A DNA stretch of 64,000 bases, from contig NZ_VUYU01000008.1 in assembly GCF_011682065.1 (NCBI RefSeq), positions 248,001 through 312,000 on the forward strand, given 5' to 3'. The notes under the pieces are model-generated. The model had not been told where the DNA came from. It made no database searches and saw only the letters and a list, made by a program, of their open reading frames with translations. This DNA is from Massilia rubra. GTDB lineage: Bacteria > Pseudomonadota > Gammaproteobacteria > Burkholderiales > Burkholderiaceae_D. The number at the start of each line of letters is the position of its first letter. The first letter of the stretch is position 1. Position numbers and translations under genes: made by a program. Positions 9,345 to 18,576 of this stretch are shown here, one piece after another.

Positions 9345-9746
9345 TCACTTTGCAATCGGCAAGCCAGCGGCTTGCCATGCGGTCTGGCCACCATCGAGGC
9401 TGAACACGTCGGTAAAACCGGCGCCTTCGAGGATCTTGATGGCCTTGTCGGCGCGTGCGCCGGTCTGGCACACGACGATCACGGTTTTGCTTTTCGCCTT
9501 GTCGAGCTCGGCGATGCGGGACGACAAGTCTGCCAGCGGAATGTTTTTCGCGTCGCGCAAATGCCCGAGTGCAAATTCTTCAGCCGTGCGCACGTCCACC
9601 AGCACGGTCTTGCCGCGGTTGATGAGCTGGGTCACCTGCAGCGAAGAAGCACGTTTGCCGCGTGGTTGCAGCGCCGGCCAGAGCAGGGCGCCGCCCGACA
9701 GCACGACGATGCTGACGATAAAAATATGGTCAATAATGAATTTCAC
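9345..9746 (-). CDS. Membrane-anchored rhodanese-like protein
   Basis: A 133-residue protein with one N-terminal transmembrane helix (about residues 3-24) and one rhodanese domain. The active-site loop is VCQTGARADKA with the catalytic cysteine at residue 93, and the DVRTAEEFALGHL motif is at about 51-63. Rhodanese domains move sulfane sulfur; the in vivo substrate here is unknown. First gene of the minus-strand series leading to gpsA, divergent from gpmA. Confidence 0.88.
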   Translation of the reverse strand: MKFIIDHIFIVSIVVLSGGALLWPALQPRGKRASSLQVTQLINRGKTVLVDVRTAEEFALGHLRDAKNIPLADLSSRIAELDKAKSKTVIVVCQTGARADKAIKILEGAGFTDVFSLDGGQTAWQAAGLPIAK

Positions 9747-9776
9747 GGGGTTCCAATGGTTTAGGACAATCCCCGC

Positions 9777-9782
9777 ATTATA
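9777..9782 (-). promoter_or_regulatory. Candidate -10 box for the rhodanese-grxC-secB transcript
   Basis: TATAAT reads on the minus strand at 9782-9777, about 30 bases before the rhodanese start. No good -35 is seen at the standard spacing. A separate TATAAC on the plus strand (9803-9808) could serve the divergent gpmA. Confidence 0.3.
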
Positions 9783-9894
9783 AAATAGAAGCCGGATCTG
9801 CTATAACTTACCCTTTGCCGCATCATTGACAGGCTGTGGCGCTCACCATTTTCGCATCGCACCCCTTTTCCTCACTCTTCTGAAAAACTTGCTT

Positions 9895-10641
9895 ATGTAC
9901 AAAATTGTCTTCATGCGCCACGGCGAATCCACCTGGAACCTCGAGAACCGCTTCACCGGCTGGACCGACGTCGACCTGACCGAAAAAGGCGTGCGCGAAG
10001 CGCGCAGCGCCGGCCAGGTGCTCAAAGAAGCCGGCTTCACCTTCGACGTCGCCTACACCTCGGTGCTCAAGCGCGCCATCCGCACCCTGTGGCTGGCGCT
10101 CGACGACATGGACATGATGTGGCTGCCGATCAAGAACGACTGGCGCCTCAACGAGCGCCACTACGGCGCCCTGCAGGGCCTGGACAAGGGCGAAACCGCC
10201 GCCAAGTACGGCGACGCCCAGGTGCTGGTCTGGCGCCGCAGCTACGACACGCCGCCGCCGGCCCTGGAAGCGTCCGACGAGCGCACCTCGTTCAACGATC
10301 CGCGCTACGCCGGCGTGCCGAAAGACAGTATTCCCCTGACCGAATGCCTGAAAGACACCGTGGCGCGCGTGATGCCAGTGTGGGATGAAGAAATCGCCCC
10401 GGCCATCCGCGCCGGCAAGAAAATCCTGATCTCGGCCCACGGCAACAGCTTGCGCGCCCTGATCAAAATGCTCGACGGCATCAGCGACGAGGACATCGTC
10501 GGCCTCAACATCCCCAACGGCCAGCCGCTGGTGTACGAGCTCGACGCCGACCTGAAACCGATCCGTCACTACTACCTGGGCGACCAGGACGCCATCGCCG
10601 CCGCCGTCGCGGCGGTCGCCAATCAAGGGAAGGCCAAGTAA
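9895..10641 (+). CDS. gpmA: 2,3-bisphosphoglycerate-dependent phosphoglycerate mutase
   Basis: Glycolytic and gluconeogenic enzyme interconverting 3- and 2-phosphoglycerate. The 248-residue protein carries the phosphohistidine motif MRHGESTWN near the N-terminus, [18 protein letters not shown] in the middle and the second catalytic His in [15 protein letters not shown]. Length and motifs fit the cofactor-dependent class. The frame is open 23 codons upstream; the ATG at 9895 matches the family start [12 protein letters not shown]. First gene of a plus-strand gpmA-envC-ctpA-moeB series. Confidence 0.97.
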   Translation: MYKIVFMRHGESTWNLENRFTGWTDVDLTEKGVREARSAGQVLKEAGFTFDVAYTSVLKRAIRTLWLALDDMDMMWLPIKNDWRLNERHYGALQGLDKGETAAKYGDAQVLVWRRSYDTPPPALEASDERTSFNDPRYAGVPKDSIPLTECLKDTVARVMPVWDEEIAPAIRAGKKILISAHGNSLRALIKMLDGISDEDIVGLNIPNGQPLVYELDADLKPIRHYYLGDQDAIAAAVAAVANQGKAK

Positions 10642-10644
10642 GTT

Positions 10645-12177
10645 TTGTCTTTTAAGTTCAAGCAGTTAGCGGCCGGGGCGCTATGCGCGCTCGTGGCCGT
10701 CGCCACATGCGGCGCGGCCCCGGCGACCGCGTCGGCTCCCCGCCAGACCGAACGCAGCAAGCAGAAAGCGCTGGCGGAGAAGACGCGCGCCGGCATCCAG
10801 CAAAAGCTGGCCGAGCTCAAGCGCGAAGTCAGCAAGACCGAAAGCGAGCGCGAGGATGCGGCCGACACCCTGGCCGAGTCCGAGGAAGCCATTTCCGACG
10901 CCAACCGCGTGCTGCGCGAGCTCGCCGACGAACAGAGCGACACCAACGCCAGCGTGGCCGCCCTGGCCGCCTCGCAAGAGCAACTGGGCGCCACCATCGT
11001 CAGCCAGAAACAGCAACTGGCGCGCCTCTTGCGCGAGCAATACGTTGCCGGCAACGAAGACCGGATCAAGCTGCTGCTCTCGGGCGACAATCCGAACCGC
11101 ATCAACCGCGACTTGCAGCTGATGGCCTATGTGTCGAAAGCCCAGGCCAGGCTGCTCGGCTCCTTGCACGGCAACCTGGCCGCCGTCGCCAGCAACCGCG
11201 ACAAGGCCGAAAACGCGCGCGAGGAACTCGATGAAATCGCCCGCGAAGAGCGCGAGCAGAAAGCCGTGCTGGTCAAGGAAAAGGCGCGCCGCGCCGCCTT
11301 GCTCGGCTCCCTGTCGGAACGGCTCTCCGAGCAGCGCAAGGAAATCGGCGGCCTCGAGCGCGACGAACAACGCATGGCCGGGCTGGTCGACAAGCTCTCC
11401 AAGCTGATCAAGGAACAAGCCGAAGCGGCGGCCGCCGAGCAACGGCGCCAGGAAGCGCTGGCCGCCGCGCGCGCCAAGGCCGCCGAGGAAGCGCGCCTGC
11501 TGGCCGCCGCCAAGAAAGCCGAACGCATGGCCGCACGCAAGGCTGAACGCGAGCGCGCCATCGAGCGCGAACGCGAACGCCTGGCGCGCGAAGCAGCCAA
11601 GAAGCCGCCCAAGATCGACCCGCGCACCGGCGCCAAGACCCCGCCGGCGCCGGTCCCGGTCCCGGTGCCGATGGACCCGATCGACGACGACGAAGCGCCG
11701 GTGGTGGCACGCGTGCCCGAGAAACCGGAACCGGCGCCGCCGCGCAAGCCCGACATCGCGCTCGCGCCGGCCATGCTCGACGGCGCTTTCGCCAGCCTGC
11801 GCGGCAAGCTGCGCGCGCCGGTGTCCGGCAAGCTGGCGGCCCGCTTCGGCGCCAAGCGCGGCAGCGGACCGAGCTGGAAAGGCATGTTCATCAAGGCCGC
11901 CGAAGGCAGCGAAGTGCGCGCCGTGGCCGGCGGGCGGGTGGTGTTCGCGCGCTGGATGCGCGGCTTCGGCAACCTGATCCTGGTCGACCATGGCAGCGAA
12001 TATCTCTCGATCTACGGCAACAACCAGGCCCTGCTGAAACGCGAGGGCGACGCCGTCAAAGGCGGCGACCCGATCGCCAGCGCGGGAAACACCGGCGGCA
12101 ACGAGGAATCGGGGCTATACTTTGAAATCAGGCACAAGGGTGCGGCAGTCGATCCGGCGGGCTGGGTGAATTTCTGA
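10645..12177 (+). CDS. envC: EnvC-like murein hydrolase activator (coiled coil plus degenerate LytM/M23)
   Basis: Periplasmic protein of 510 residues: signal peptide (to about residue 30, ending ATASA), a long Glu/Arg/Ala-rich coiled coil (about 38-330), a proline-rich linker, and a C-terminal LytM domain (about 390-510). The metal-binding residues of active M23 peptidases are missing: the first-histidine position reads SWKGMFI and the HxH motif reads LYFEIRH. This is the hallmark of EnvC-type activators, which switch on division amidases rather than cut peptidoglycan. Translation starts at TTG, three bases after the gpmA stop, and the signal peptide supports that start. Confidence 0.88.
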   Translation: MSFKFKQLAAGALCALVAVATCGAAPATASAPRQTERSKQKALAEKTRAGIQQKLAELKREVSKTESEREDAADTLAESEEAISDANRVLRELADEQSDTNASVAALAASQEQLGATIVSQKQQLARLLREQYVAGNEDRIKLLLSGDNPNRINRDLQLMAYVSKAQARLLGSLHGNLAAVASNRDKAENAREELDEIAREEREQKAVLVKEKARRAALLGSLSERLSEQRKEIGGLERDEQRMAGLVDKLSKLIKEQAEAAAAEQRRQEALAAARAKAAEEARLLAAAKKAERMAARKAERERAIERERERLAREAAKKPPKIDPRTGAKTPPAPVPVPVPMDPIDDDEAPVVARVPEKPEPAPPRKPDIALAPAMLDGAFASLRGKLRAPVSGKLAARFGAKRGSGPSWKGMFIKAAEGSEVRAVAGGRVVFARWMRGFGNLILVDHGSEYLSIYGNNQALLKREGDAVKGGDPIASAGNTGGNEESGLYFEIRHKGAAVDPAGWVNF

Positions 12178-12199
12178 CGGTATTACTATAGGTAGAAGA

Positions 12200-13702
12200 A
12201 TGAAAGTCAAAAGTATCGGCCTGATCGGCATGGGCATGGTGGCCGGCGTGGCCGCGTCCTTCCAGTTTTCGGCCATGGCGCAAAAACCCGGCAGCGCGCC
12301 CCTGCCGCTTGACGAGCTGCGCCAGCTCACCGATGTGTTCGGCCTGATCAAGTCCGACTACGTCGAGCCAGTCGAAGACCGCAAGCTGCTCTCGGAAGCG
12401 ATCACCGGCATGGTGGCCTCGCTCGACCCGCACTCGGTCTACCTCGACAAAAAAGCGCTGCGCGAAATGCAGGAAAGCATGCAGGGCCGCTTCGTGGGCC
12501 TGGGCATCGAAGTGGCCATGGAAGAGGGCTACGTCAAGATCGTGACCCCGATCGAAGATTCGCCGGCGTTTCGCGCCGGGATCAAGGCGGGCGACCTGAT
12601 CACCCGCATCGACAGCACCCCGATCAAGGGCATGTCGCTGGACGAAGCGATCAAGAAAATGCGCGGCGAGCCGAAAAGCCGTGTGGTGCTGACGATTGCG
12701 CGCAAGGGCGACGACATGCCGTGGATCGTGCCGCTGACGCGCGAAGAAATCCGCGTGCAAAGCGTCAAGGCCAAGATGGTCGAGCCGGGCTACGGCTGGC
12801 TGCGCATCAGCCAGTTCCAGGAACAGACCGTGGACGACATGGTGAAAAAGGTCAACGCGCTGTACGCCCAGGACCCCAAGCTCAAGGGCCTGGTGCTGGA
12901 CCTGCGCAACGATCCGGGCGGCTTGCTGCCGGGCGCGATCGGCGTGTCGGCCGCGTTCCTGCCGCATGACAAGCCGATCGTCTCGACCGCCGGCCAGCGG
13001 CGCGATTCGAACGAAGTGTTCTACGGCCGCCGCGAATTCTACGCCGCCAGGAATGGCGCCGATCCGCTCGCCAAGCTGCCGGCCGCGCTGAAAAACGTGC
13101 CGGTGATCGTGCTGGTCAACACCGGTTCGGCCTCGGCTTCCGAAATCGTCGCCGGCGCCTTGCAGGATTACAAGCGCGCCATCATCATGGGCACCCAGAC
13201 CTTCGGCAAGGGCTCGGTGCAAACGCTGCGCCCGCTCACCAAGGACACCGCCGTCAAGCTCACCACCGCGCGCTACTTCACCCCGAACGGGCGCTCGATC
13301 CAGGCCAAGGGCATCGTGCCCGACGTGATGGTCGACGAAACCGCCGAGGGCGACGGCTTGAACAGCCTGCGCGTGCGCGAAGCCGACCTGGAGAAGCACC
13401 TGTCCGACGGCAGCGGCAAGGACAGCGTCGACCCCGGCAAGGCGCGCCGCGACGAAGTCGAAGAAGACCAGCGCGCCCAGGCGCTCGCACGCACCCGCAA
13501 GCCGCTCGAATTCGGCGGCAAGGACGACTTCCAGCTGGCCCAGGCCCTGAACCATTTCAAGGGCTTGCCGGTCAAACTCTCCAAGGTCGAACCGATTCAC
13601 GACAAGGAAGGCGAGAAGGCGAAGGACAAGGCGGCGCCGGGTGTCAAGGTGCCGGCAACCGAGGTCAAGCCGCCCGAACTCAACAAAGGCGACAAGAAAT
13701 AA
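12200..13702 (+). CDS. ctpA: C-terminal processing protease (S41 family)
   Basis: Periplasmic serine protease that trims C-termini of envelope proteins. The 500 residues contain a signal or anchor at about 5-28, a PDZ domain at about 85-170 (FVGLGIEVAMEEGYVKI), and the S41 core with the Ser-Lys dyad: S312 in GSASASEI and K337 in FGKGSVQ. A long charged, low-complexity tail after about residue 390 is typical of betaproteobacterial members. It follows envC by 22 bases. In other bacteria Ctp proteases regulate peptidoglycan hydrolases, which suits the envC neighbour. Confidence 0.95.
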   Translation: MKVKSIGLIGMGMVAGVAASFQFSAMAQKPGSAPLPLDELRQLTDVFGLIKSDYVEPVEDRKLLSEAITGMVASLDPHSVYLDKKALREMQESMQGRFVGLGIEVAMEEGYVKIVTPIEDSPAFRAGIKAGDLITRIDSTPIKGMSLDEAIKKMRGEPKSRVVLTIARKGDDMPWIVPLTREEIRVQSVKAKMVEPGYGWLRISQFQEQTVDDMVKKVNALYAQDPKLKGLVLDLRNDPGGLLPGAIGVSAAFLPHDKPIVSTAGQRRDSNEVFYGRREFYAARNGADPLAKLPAALKNVPVIVLVNTGSASASEIVAGALQDYKRAIIMGTQTFGKGSVQTLRPLTKDTAVKLTTARYFTPNGRSIQAKGIVPDVMVDETAEGDGLNSLRVREADLEKHLSDGSGKDSVDPGKARRDEVEEDQRAQALARTRKPLEFGGKDDFQLAQALNHFKGLPVKLSKVEPIHDKEGEKAKDKAAPGVKVPATEVKPPELNKGDKK

Positions 13703-13727
13703 TGCAGCAAGGTACGGCCCGCATCCG

Positions 13728-14483
13728 ATGAACGACGACCAGCTGCTGCGCTACTCGCGCCATATCTTGCTCGACGAAATCGGCATCGAAGGCCAGCAGA
13801 GGGCGCTGGCGGCGAGCGCGCTCGTCATCGGCGCCGGCGGGCTCGGTTCGCCGGCGGCCTTGTACCTGGCCTCGGCCGGGATCGGGCGCATCGTGCTGGT
13901 CGATGATGACGATGTCGACCTCACCAACCTGCAGCGCCAGATTTTGCATACCACCGGGCGGGTGGGGCAAGCCAAGGTCGACTCCGGGCGCACCGCGCTG
14001 CTGGCGATCAATCCCGATATCGACGTCGTGGCCTTGCGCGAGCGGGCCGATGACGCGCGCCTGGCCGAGCTGGTCGGGCAAGCGTCGGTGGTGCTCGATT
14101 GCAGCGACAACTTTGCCACGCGACACGCCGTCAATCGGGCGTGCGTGGCGCACAAGGTGCCGCTGGTGTCGGGCGCGGTGATCCGTTTTGACGGGCAGAT
14201 CAGCGTGTTCGATGCGCGCCGCGACGATTCGCCGTGTTACAGCTGTTTGTTTCCCCAGGATCAGCACTTTGAAGACGTGGCGTGCAGCACCATGGGTGTG
14301 TTCGCGCCCTTGGTGGGCGTGGTCGGCGCGATGCAGGCGGCCGAGGCGCTGAAATTGGTGATGCAGGTCGGGCAATCGCTGGCAGGACGCCTGCTGCTGC
14401 TCGACGGGCGCGCCATGGAGTGGACCAGCATCGGCGTGGCGCGTCATGCGGGGTGCCCGGTGTGCGGGTGCGAGCCAGTCTGA
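13728..14483 (+). CDS. moeB: MoeB/ThiF-family E1-like adenylyltransferase
   Basis: Adenylates the C-terminal glycine of a ubiquitin-like sulfur carrier (MoaD or ThiS) for molybdopterin or thiamine synthesis. The 251 residues start LLRYSRHILLDEIGIEGQQ, followed by the nucleotide-binding GAGGLGSPAA (about 35-44), the conserved arginine in RQILHTTGRVGQ, and zinc-binding cysteines in CYSCLFP and CPVCGC. There is no rhodanese tail. Sequence alone does not separate MoeB from ThiF; MoeB is used because of the stand-alone E1 architecture. An upstream in-frame extension overlapping ctpA was rejected. Confidence 0.85.
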   Translation: MNDDQLLRYSRHILLDEIGIEGQQRALAASALVIGAGGLGSPAALYLASAGIGRIVLVDDDDVDLTNLQRQILHTTGRVGQAKVDSGRTALLAINPDIDVVALRERADDARLAELVGQASVVLDCSDNFATRHAVNRACVAHKVPLVSGAVIRFDGQISVFDARRDDSPCYSCLFPQDQHFEDVACSTMGVFAPLVGVVGAMQAAEALKLVMQVGQSLAGRLLLLDGRAMEWTSIGVARHAGCPVCGCEPV

Positions 14484-14513
14484 CCACCTACTTTCTTAGT
14501 AACTTCTACACTG

Positions 14514-14612
14514 AAAACCGTCGTTCCCGCGCAGGCGGGAACCCAATTTCGTGCCGTAGCCATTAGCGGCTCGACAAACTTGGGTTCCCGCCTGTGCGGG
14601 AACGACGGTTTT
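14514..14612. repeat. REP-like inverted pair
   Basis: Two 33-base arms (14514-14546 and 14580-14612) are inverted copies differing at one base, separated by 33 bases. Each arm itself contains a small hairpin, TTCCCGC-N4-GCGGGAA. The same unit recurs at 52497-52590, and a relative is at 45188-45221. It occupies most of the 304-base gap between moeB and the amidohydrolase gene; the rest of the gap shows nothing but the downstream gene's leader. It could act as a bidirectional hairpin or terminator, though it lacks a T tract. Confidence 0.8.
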
Positions 14613-14787
14613 GGGGGTAGCGCTTAGTCGAGCACTGCTGCCTTTTTCGGCCCCTTTTCACCCCTCTCCCTCCTCCAACATAGTCATTTGTGCATTTGTC
14701 TTTCTGACATTGCTCTAGACCGTACTTCGCCGTGCTATTCTTGCGACCCAGCACAATTCCCACCATGCCGCCCAGGAGATGCATCAC

Positions 14788-16908
14788 ATGAAACGTCCGC
14801 TCGTCCTTGCTGTCGCTGCCGCCCTGAGCTGGTCGGCCCACGCCGCCACCCAGACCATCCGCTACGAAATGCATGCCGAGAACGGCAAGCGCATCGGTGA
14901 ACAGGTCGTCGAGCGCGACGACGATGGCCTTACCCGCGTACGTTTCATCTACAAGGACAACGGCCGCGGCCCCGAGCTGACCGAACAATTCCGCCTCGGC
15001 GCCGACGGCACCATGATCGACTACACGGTCAAGGGCAACTCGACCTACGGCGCGGTGGTGGACGACCGCTTCGAACGCAAGGGCGACCAGGCCAGCTGGC
15101 AATCGACCTCCGAAAAAGGCGCCAAAGCGATCACCGGCCCGGCCCTGTATGTGCCCCTGAACGGCTCGGCCGAAATGGCCTCGATCGCGATCACCGCCCT
15201 GGCCGCCAGCCCGAGCGGCAGCCTGCCGCTGCTGCCTTCCGGCACCCTGACCCAGCGCAAGCTCGACGAAGTGGAAGTGTCCGCCAACGGCAAGACGCGC
15301 AAGGTCCAGCTGTTCGCCCAAACCGGCCTGGGCATGTCGCCGCAGTTCTACTGGGCCACCACTGACGCCAAGCCGCGCCTGTTCGCCATGGTCATCCCCG
15401 GCTTCATGACCGCCGCCGAAGAAGGTTGGAACAGCGTCGGCAAGGTGCTGGGCGAACGCCAGAAACTGGCCGAAAGCAAAATGCTGAACGACCTCGCCAG
15501 CGCTCTCCAGCACAAGCTGACCGGCTTGACGGTGGTCAAGAACACGCGCATCTTCGACAGCGAAAAAGCCACCGTCGGCGCGCCGTCCGACGTCTACGTG
15601 CTGCGCGGGCGCATCAGCGCCATCCTGCCGGCCGGCGCCCCGGTGCGCGGCGCCGTCAACGAAATCGACGCGGCCGGGCGCATCATGTTGCCCGGCCTGT
15701 TCGACATGCACGGCCACGTGGACCGCTGGGACGGCGGCTTGAACCTGGCCGCGGGCGTGACCACGGTGCGCGACATGGGCAACGATAACGCGCAATTGCA
15801 ACAGATCCTCGACGAAATCGCCGACGGCCGCCTGCTCTCGCCGCAAGTGGTGCCGACCGGTTTCCTGGAAGGCGAAAGCCCGTTCTCGTCGAACGGCGGT
15901 TTCGTCGTCAAGGACTTGCCGGCGGCTAAAAACGCGATCGACTGGTACGCCGAACACGGCTATCCGCAGCTGAAGATCTACAACTCCTTTCCCAAGGCGA
16001 TCCTGAAAGACACCGTGGCCTATGCCCACAGTCGCGGCATGCGCGTCTCCGGCCACATCCCGGCCGGCCTGCGCGCGCATGAAGCGCTGGACGCCGGCTA
16101 CGATGAAATCCAGCACATCAACCAGGTCATGCTCAACTTCCTGGCCACGCCGGAGACCGAAACGCGCACCCTGGAACGCTTCATTTTGCCATCCGAAAAA
16201 GTGGCCGGCCTGGACTTCGATTCGCCCAAGGTCAAGCAATTCATCGCGCGCCTGGCAGCGAAGCAAATCGTGATCGATCCGACCCTGGCCACGTTTGCCT
16301 TCCTCAAGCAGCGCGACGGCGACCTCAACGAGCCGTTCGTGGCCGTGGCCGAGCACATGCCGCCGGATGTCAAGCGCGGCTTTTATGTCGGCACCATGAA
16401 GATCGCCGACGAAGCGTCCCAGAAGCGCTACGAAAAATCCTACGCCAAGATGGTCGACTTCGTCGGCCGCCTGTACAAGGCGGGCGTGCCGATCGTGGCC
16501 GGCACCGATGAAATGGCCGGCTTCACCCTCCAGGCCGAACTCGAACTGCTGGTCAAGGCCGGTCTCACGCCGGCCCAGGCGATCCAGGTCGCCACCCTCA
16601 ACGGCGCGCGCTACACCCGCACCCTGGCCGACCGTGGCACGGTCACGCAGGGCAAGCTGGCCGACCTGGTGCTGGTCGATGGCGACCCGACCAAACAGAT
16701 CGGCGATATCCGCAAGGTGGCGGCGGTGATCACGCGCGGTTACGTGGTCTACCCGCATGAAGTCGACAAGGCACTCGGCATCGTGCCTTTCGTCAAGGAT
16801 GCGCCGATGGTGAAAGCGCTCGCGCCGGTCTCGAGCAACCTGGCCGAGGGCGGCAATGATGGCGCCCTGCATCGCATTACGGGCAGCAGTGCCAGGCATC
16901 ACCACTAA
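14788..16908 (+). CDS. Exported amidohydrolase-family protein with an extra N-terminal domain
   Basis: A 706-residue protein with a signal peptide (MKRPLVLAVAAALSWSAHA). An N-terminal beta-rich region (about 20-245) has no catalytic motif I recognise. It is followed by an amidohydrolase/imidazolonepropionase-like metal-dependent hydrolase. Metal-site candidates in order are FDMHGHVD, the lysine in QLKIYNSF, RVSGHIPAG, EIQHINQ and GTDEMAGF. The C-terminal DLVLVDGDPTKQIGDIRKV is typical of the family. Substrate unknown. AGGAG sits nine bases before the ATG at 14788, so this start is preferred over an ATG nine bases earlier. Confidence 0.82.
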   Translation: MKRPLVLAVAAALSWSAHAATQTIRYEMHAENGKRIGEQVVERDDDGLTRVRFIYKDNGRGPELTEQFRLGADGTMIDYTVKGNSTYGAVVDDRFERKGDQASWQSTSEKGAKAITGPALYVPLNGSAEMASIAITALAASPSGSLPLLPSGTLTQRKLDEVEVSANGKTRKVQLFAQTGLGMSPQFYWATTDAKPRLFAMVIPGFMTAAEEGWNSVGKVLGERQKLAESKMLNDLASALQHKLTGLTVVKNTRIFDSEKATVGAPSDVYVLRGRISAILPAGAPVRGAVNEIDAAGRIMLPGLFDMHGHVDRWDGGLNLAAGVTTVRDMGNDNAQLQQILDEIADGRLLSPQVVPTGFLEGESPFSSNGGFVVKDLPAAKNAIDWYAEHGYPQLKIYNSFPKAILKDTVAYAHSRGMRVSGHIPAGLRAHEALDAGYDEIQHINQVMLNFLATPETETRTLERFILPSEKVAGLDFDSPKVKQFIARLAAKQIVIDPTLATFAFLKQRDGDLNEPFVAVAEHMPPDVKRGFYVGTMKIADEASQKRYEKSYAKMVDFVGRLYKAGVPIVAGTDEMAGFTLQAELELLVKAGLTPAQAIQVATLNGARYTRTLADRGTVTQGKLADLVLVDGDPTKQIGDIRKVAAVITRGYVVYPHEVDKALGIVPFVKDAPMVKALAPVSSNLAEGGNDGALHRITGSSARHHH

Positions 16909-17176
16909 GCGTCGACAGCGTGCGCGCGTCGGCGCTGTCGATTCGTCCATCATTGGAAAGCGCCGCCGCACTGCCTTACAATTGACCAGTCGCAGCGCGC
17001 ATCCGATGGCGCTGCCGGGTGTGCCAGGGTAACTTGTATGACGTCCGGCAACGCAAGCTTACACGAGCGCAATTATGACGGTGGGATGACGCAAAAATGC
17101 CCGCAGTTGTATAGCGACGGCGGGCCTCATTGGCCTTATACTCCGACTTCATCGTAGAACTTATTACAGACTGACT

Positions 17177-17659
17177 ATGAAACTAGCTGCAAAATTTTCT
17201 CTCCGCCAGCGCCGCGCGCGCGGCATTCGCGCCCCGGGCATTCGCGCCCCGGGCTTCACCCTGGTTGAAATCATGGTGGTGGTGGTTATCATCGGCATCC
17301 TCGGCGCGCTGGTCGTGCCAAAGCTGATGGGCCGCACCGTCGAGGCGCGCATCACCGCCGCCAAGAGCGATATCGCCAGCCTGAGCCAGGCGCTCAAGCT
17401 GTACAAGCTGGACAACCAGCGCTACCCGACCACCGAGCAAGGCTTGCAATCGCTGGTCGCCAAGCCGAGCAACGGCCCGAGCGCGAACGGCTGGAAGTCG
17501 GGCGGCTATCTCGACAAACTGCCGAACGATCCGTGGGGCCATCCGTACCAACTGCTCTCGCCCGGCGTGCAGGGTGAGATCGACGTGTTCTCGCTGGGCG
17601 CCGACGGCTTGCCGGGCGGTACCGGTGACGACGCCGATATCGGTTCCTGGGAACAGTAA
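17177..17659 (+). CDS. gspG: Type II secretion major pseudopilin GspG
   Basis: Main subunit of the T2SS pseudopilus. The 160-residue prepilin has a 26-residue leader ending in G, then the processed N-terminus FTLVEIMVVVVIIGILGALVVP, cleaved and methylated by the prepilin peptidase. The globular part carries the typical calcium-site region near the C-terminus (DVFSLGADGLPGG). The leader contains a perfect five-residue duplication (GIRAP twice), encoded by a 15-bp tandem repeat at 17222-17251. First gene of the 12-gene gsp operon; a possible -10 TATACT lies at 17137-17142. Confidence 0.96.
   Translation: MKLAAKFSLRQRRARGIRAPGIRAPGFTLVEIMVVVVIIGILGALVVPKLMGRTVEARITAAKSDIASLSQALKLYKLDNQRYPTTEQGLQSLVAKPSNGPSANGWKSGGYLDKLPNDPWGHPYQLLSPGVQGEIDVFSLGADGLPGGTGDDADIGSWEQ
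17222..17251 (+). repeat. 15-bp exact tandem duplication in the gspG leader
   Basis: The unit GGCATTCGCGCCCCG occurs twice in a row (17222-17236 and 17237-17251), keeping frame and duplicating GIRAP before the prepilin cleavage site. Confidence 0.95.
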
Positions 17660-17674
17660 GCCAGGCCGGCTCGC

Positions 17675-18154
17675 TTGAACGTGACAAAGGCAGTGCGCGG
17701 CGCCCGCGGCTTCACCCTGATCGAGGTGATGGTGGTGCTGGTCATCATGGGCATCGTGCTGGGCATGGTGTCGATCAATGCCATGCCGAGCCCGCGCCAG
17801 AACCTGGAAAACGAGGCGCGCCGCCTGGCCTTGCTGCTGCAACTGGCGCGCGACGAAGCCATCGTGCGCAACCGCCTGGTCGCTTTCGAAGCCGATACCG
17901 AACGCTATCGCTTCCTGGTGCGTAACGAATCGATCTGGGAGCCGGTCACGCGCGACGACCTGCTGCGCGAGCGGCCCTTCAAGAGCGCGCCGGTGCAGGT
18001 GCTGCTCGACCCGCCGGTGTCGGTCGGCGGCGGCCCGGTGCGCATCACCTTCGGGCGCGAGCCGGTCGACAAGCCGTTCGTGCTGACCCTGGCGAGCGGC
18101 GACGACCGGGTCGCCATCCGGGCCGACGGTATCGGCCACTTTGTCGTTGAGTAA
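17675..18154 (+). CDS. gspH: Type II secretion minor pseudopilin GspH
   Basis: A 159-residue prepilin-like protein with leader MNVTKAVRGARG followed by FTLIEVMVVLVIMGIVLGMV. The C-terminal domain has the GspH/FimT look, with LALLLQLARDEAIVRNRLVAF and a terminal AIRADGIGHFVVE. GspH is one of the low-abundance subunits thought to prime or tip the pseudopilus. The start is a TTG at 17675, with a GTG two codons later as an alternative. It lies 15 bases after gspG and three bases before the first possible gspI start. Confidence 0.9.
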   Translation: MNVTKAVRGARGFTLIEVMVVLVIMGIVLGMVSINAMPSPRQNLENEARRLALLLQLARDEAIVRNRLVAFEADTERYRFLVRNESIWEPVTRDDLLRERPFKSAPVQVLLDPPVSVGGGPVRITFGREPVDKPFVLTLASGDDRVAIRADGIGHFVVE

Positions 18155-18183
18155 CTTTGTCGTTGATCAAACCAGCCGAAAGA

Positions 18184-18576
18184 ATGATGCGCGCTCCTGA
18201 ACGTTGTCCATCCTCCCGCCAGTCCGGCTTCACCCTGCTCGAAGTGCTGGTGGCGCTCGTCATCATCGGCACCGCGCTGGGCGCCTCGCTGCGCGCGGTG
18301 GGCAGCCTCACGTCCAACAGCGCCGGCTTGCGCGCCGCCATGATGGCCACCTGGTCGGCCGAAAACCGGCTGGTGCAGATCCGCCTGGCCAAGGAATATC
18401 CGGCCATCGGCAAGAACAGTTACGAATGCCCGCAGGGCGACCTCAAGCTGCTGTGCCAGGAAGAAGTGCTGGCCAGCCCGAATCCGCGCCTGCGCCGGGT
18501 CGAGGTCAGCGTGTTCGACAGCACCAGTCCGGAACGCCGCATCATCAAGCTGGTCCAACTGGTGCTCAACGAATGA
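18184..18576 (+). CDS. gspI: Type II secretion minor pseudopilin GspI
   Basis: Short prepilin-like protein (about 130 residues) with leader ending SRQSG and N-terminal helix FTLLEVLVALVIIGTALGASLRAVG. It then has the GspI-type segment TWSAENRLVQIRLAKEYPAIG. GspI forms the pseudopilus tip with GspJ and GspK. The start is uncertain: a TTG at 18157 gives nine more residues, while the ATG at 18184 is used here. The stop overlaps the gspJ ATG (ATGA), indicating translational coupling. Confidence 0.88.
   Translation: MMRAPERCPSSRQSGFTLLEVLVALVIIGTALGASLRAVGSLTSNSAGLRAAMMATWSAENRLVQIRLAKEYPAIGKNSYECPQGDLKLLCQEEVLASPNPRLRRVEVSVFDSTSPERRIIKLVQLVLNE

Noticed and set aside
14563-16971. 802-codon minus-strand frame across the amidohydrolase gene
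   Set aside because: It mirrors a well-supported plus-strand gene and has no recognisable protein content.
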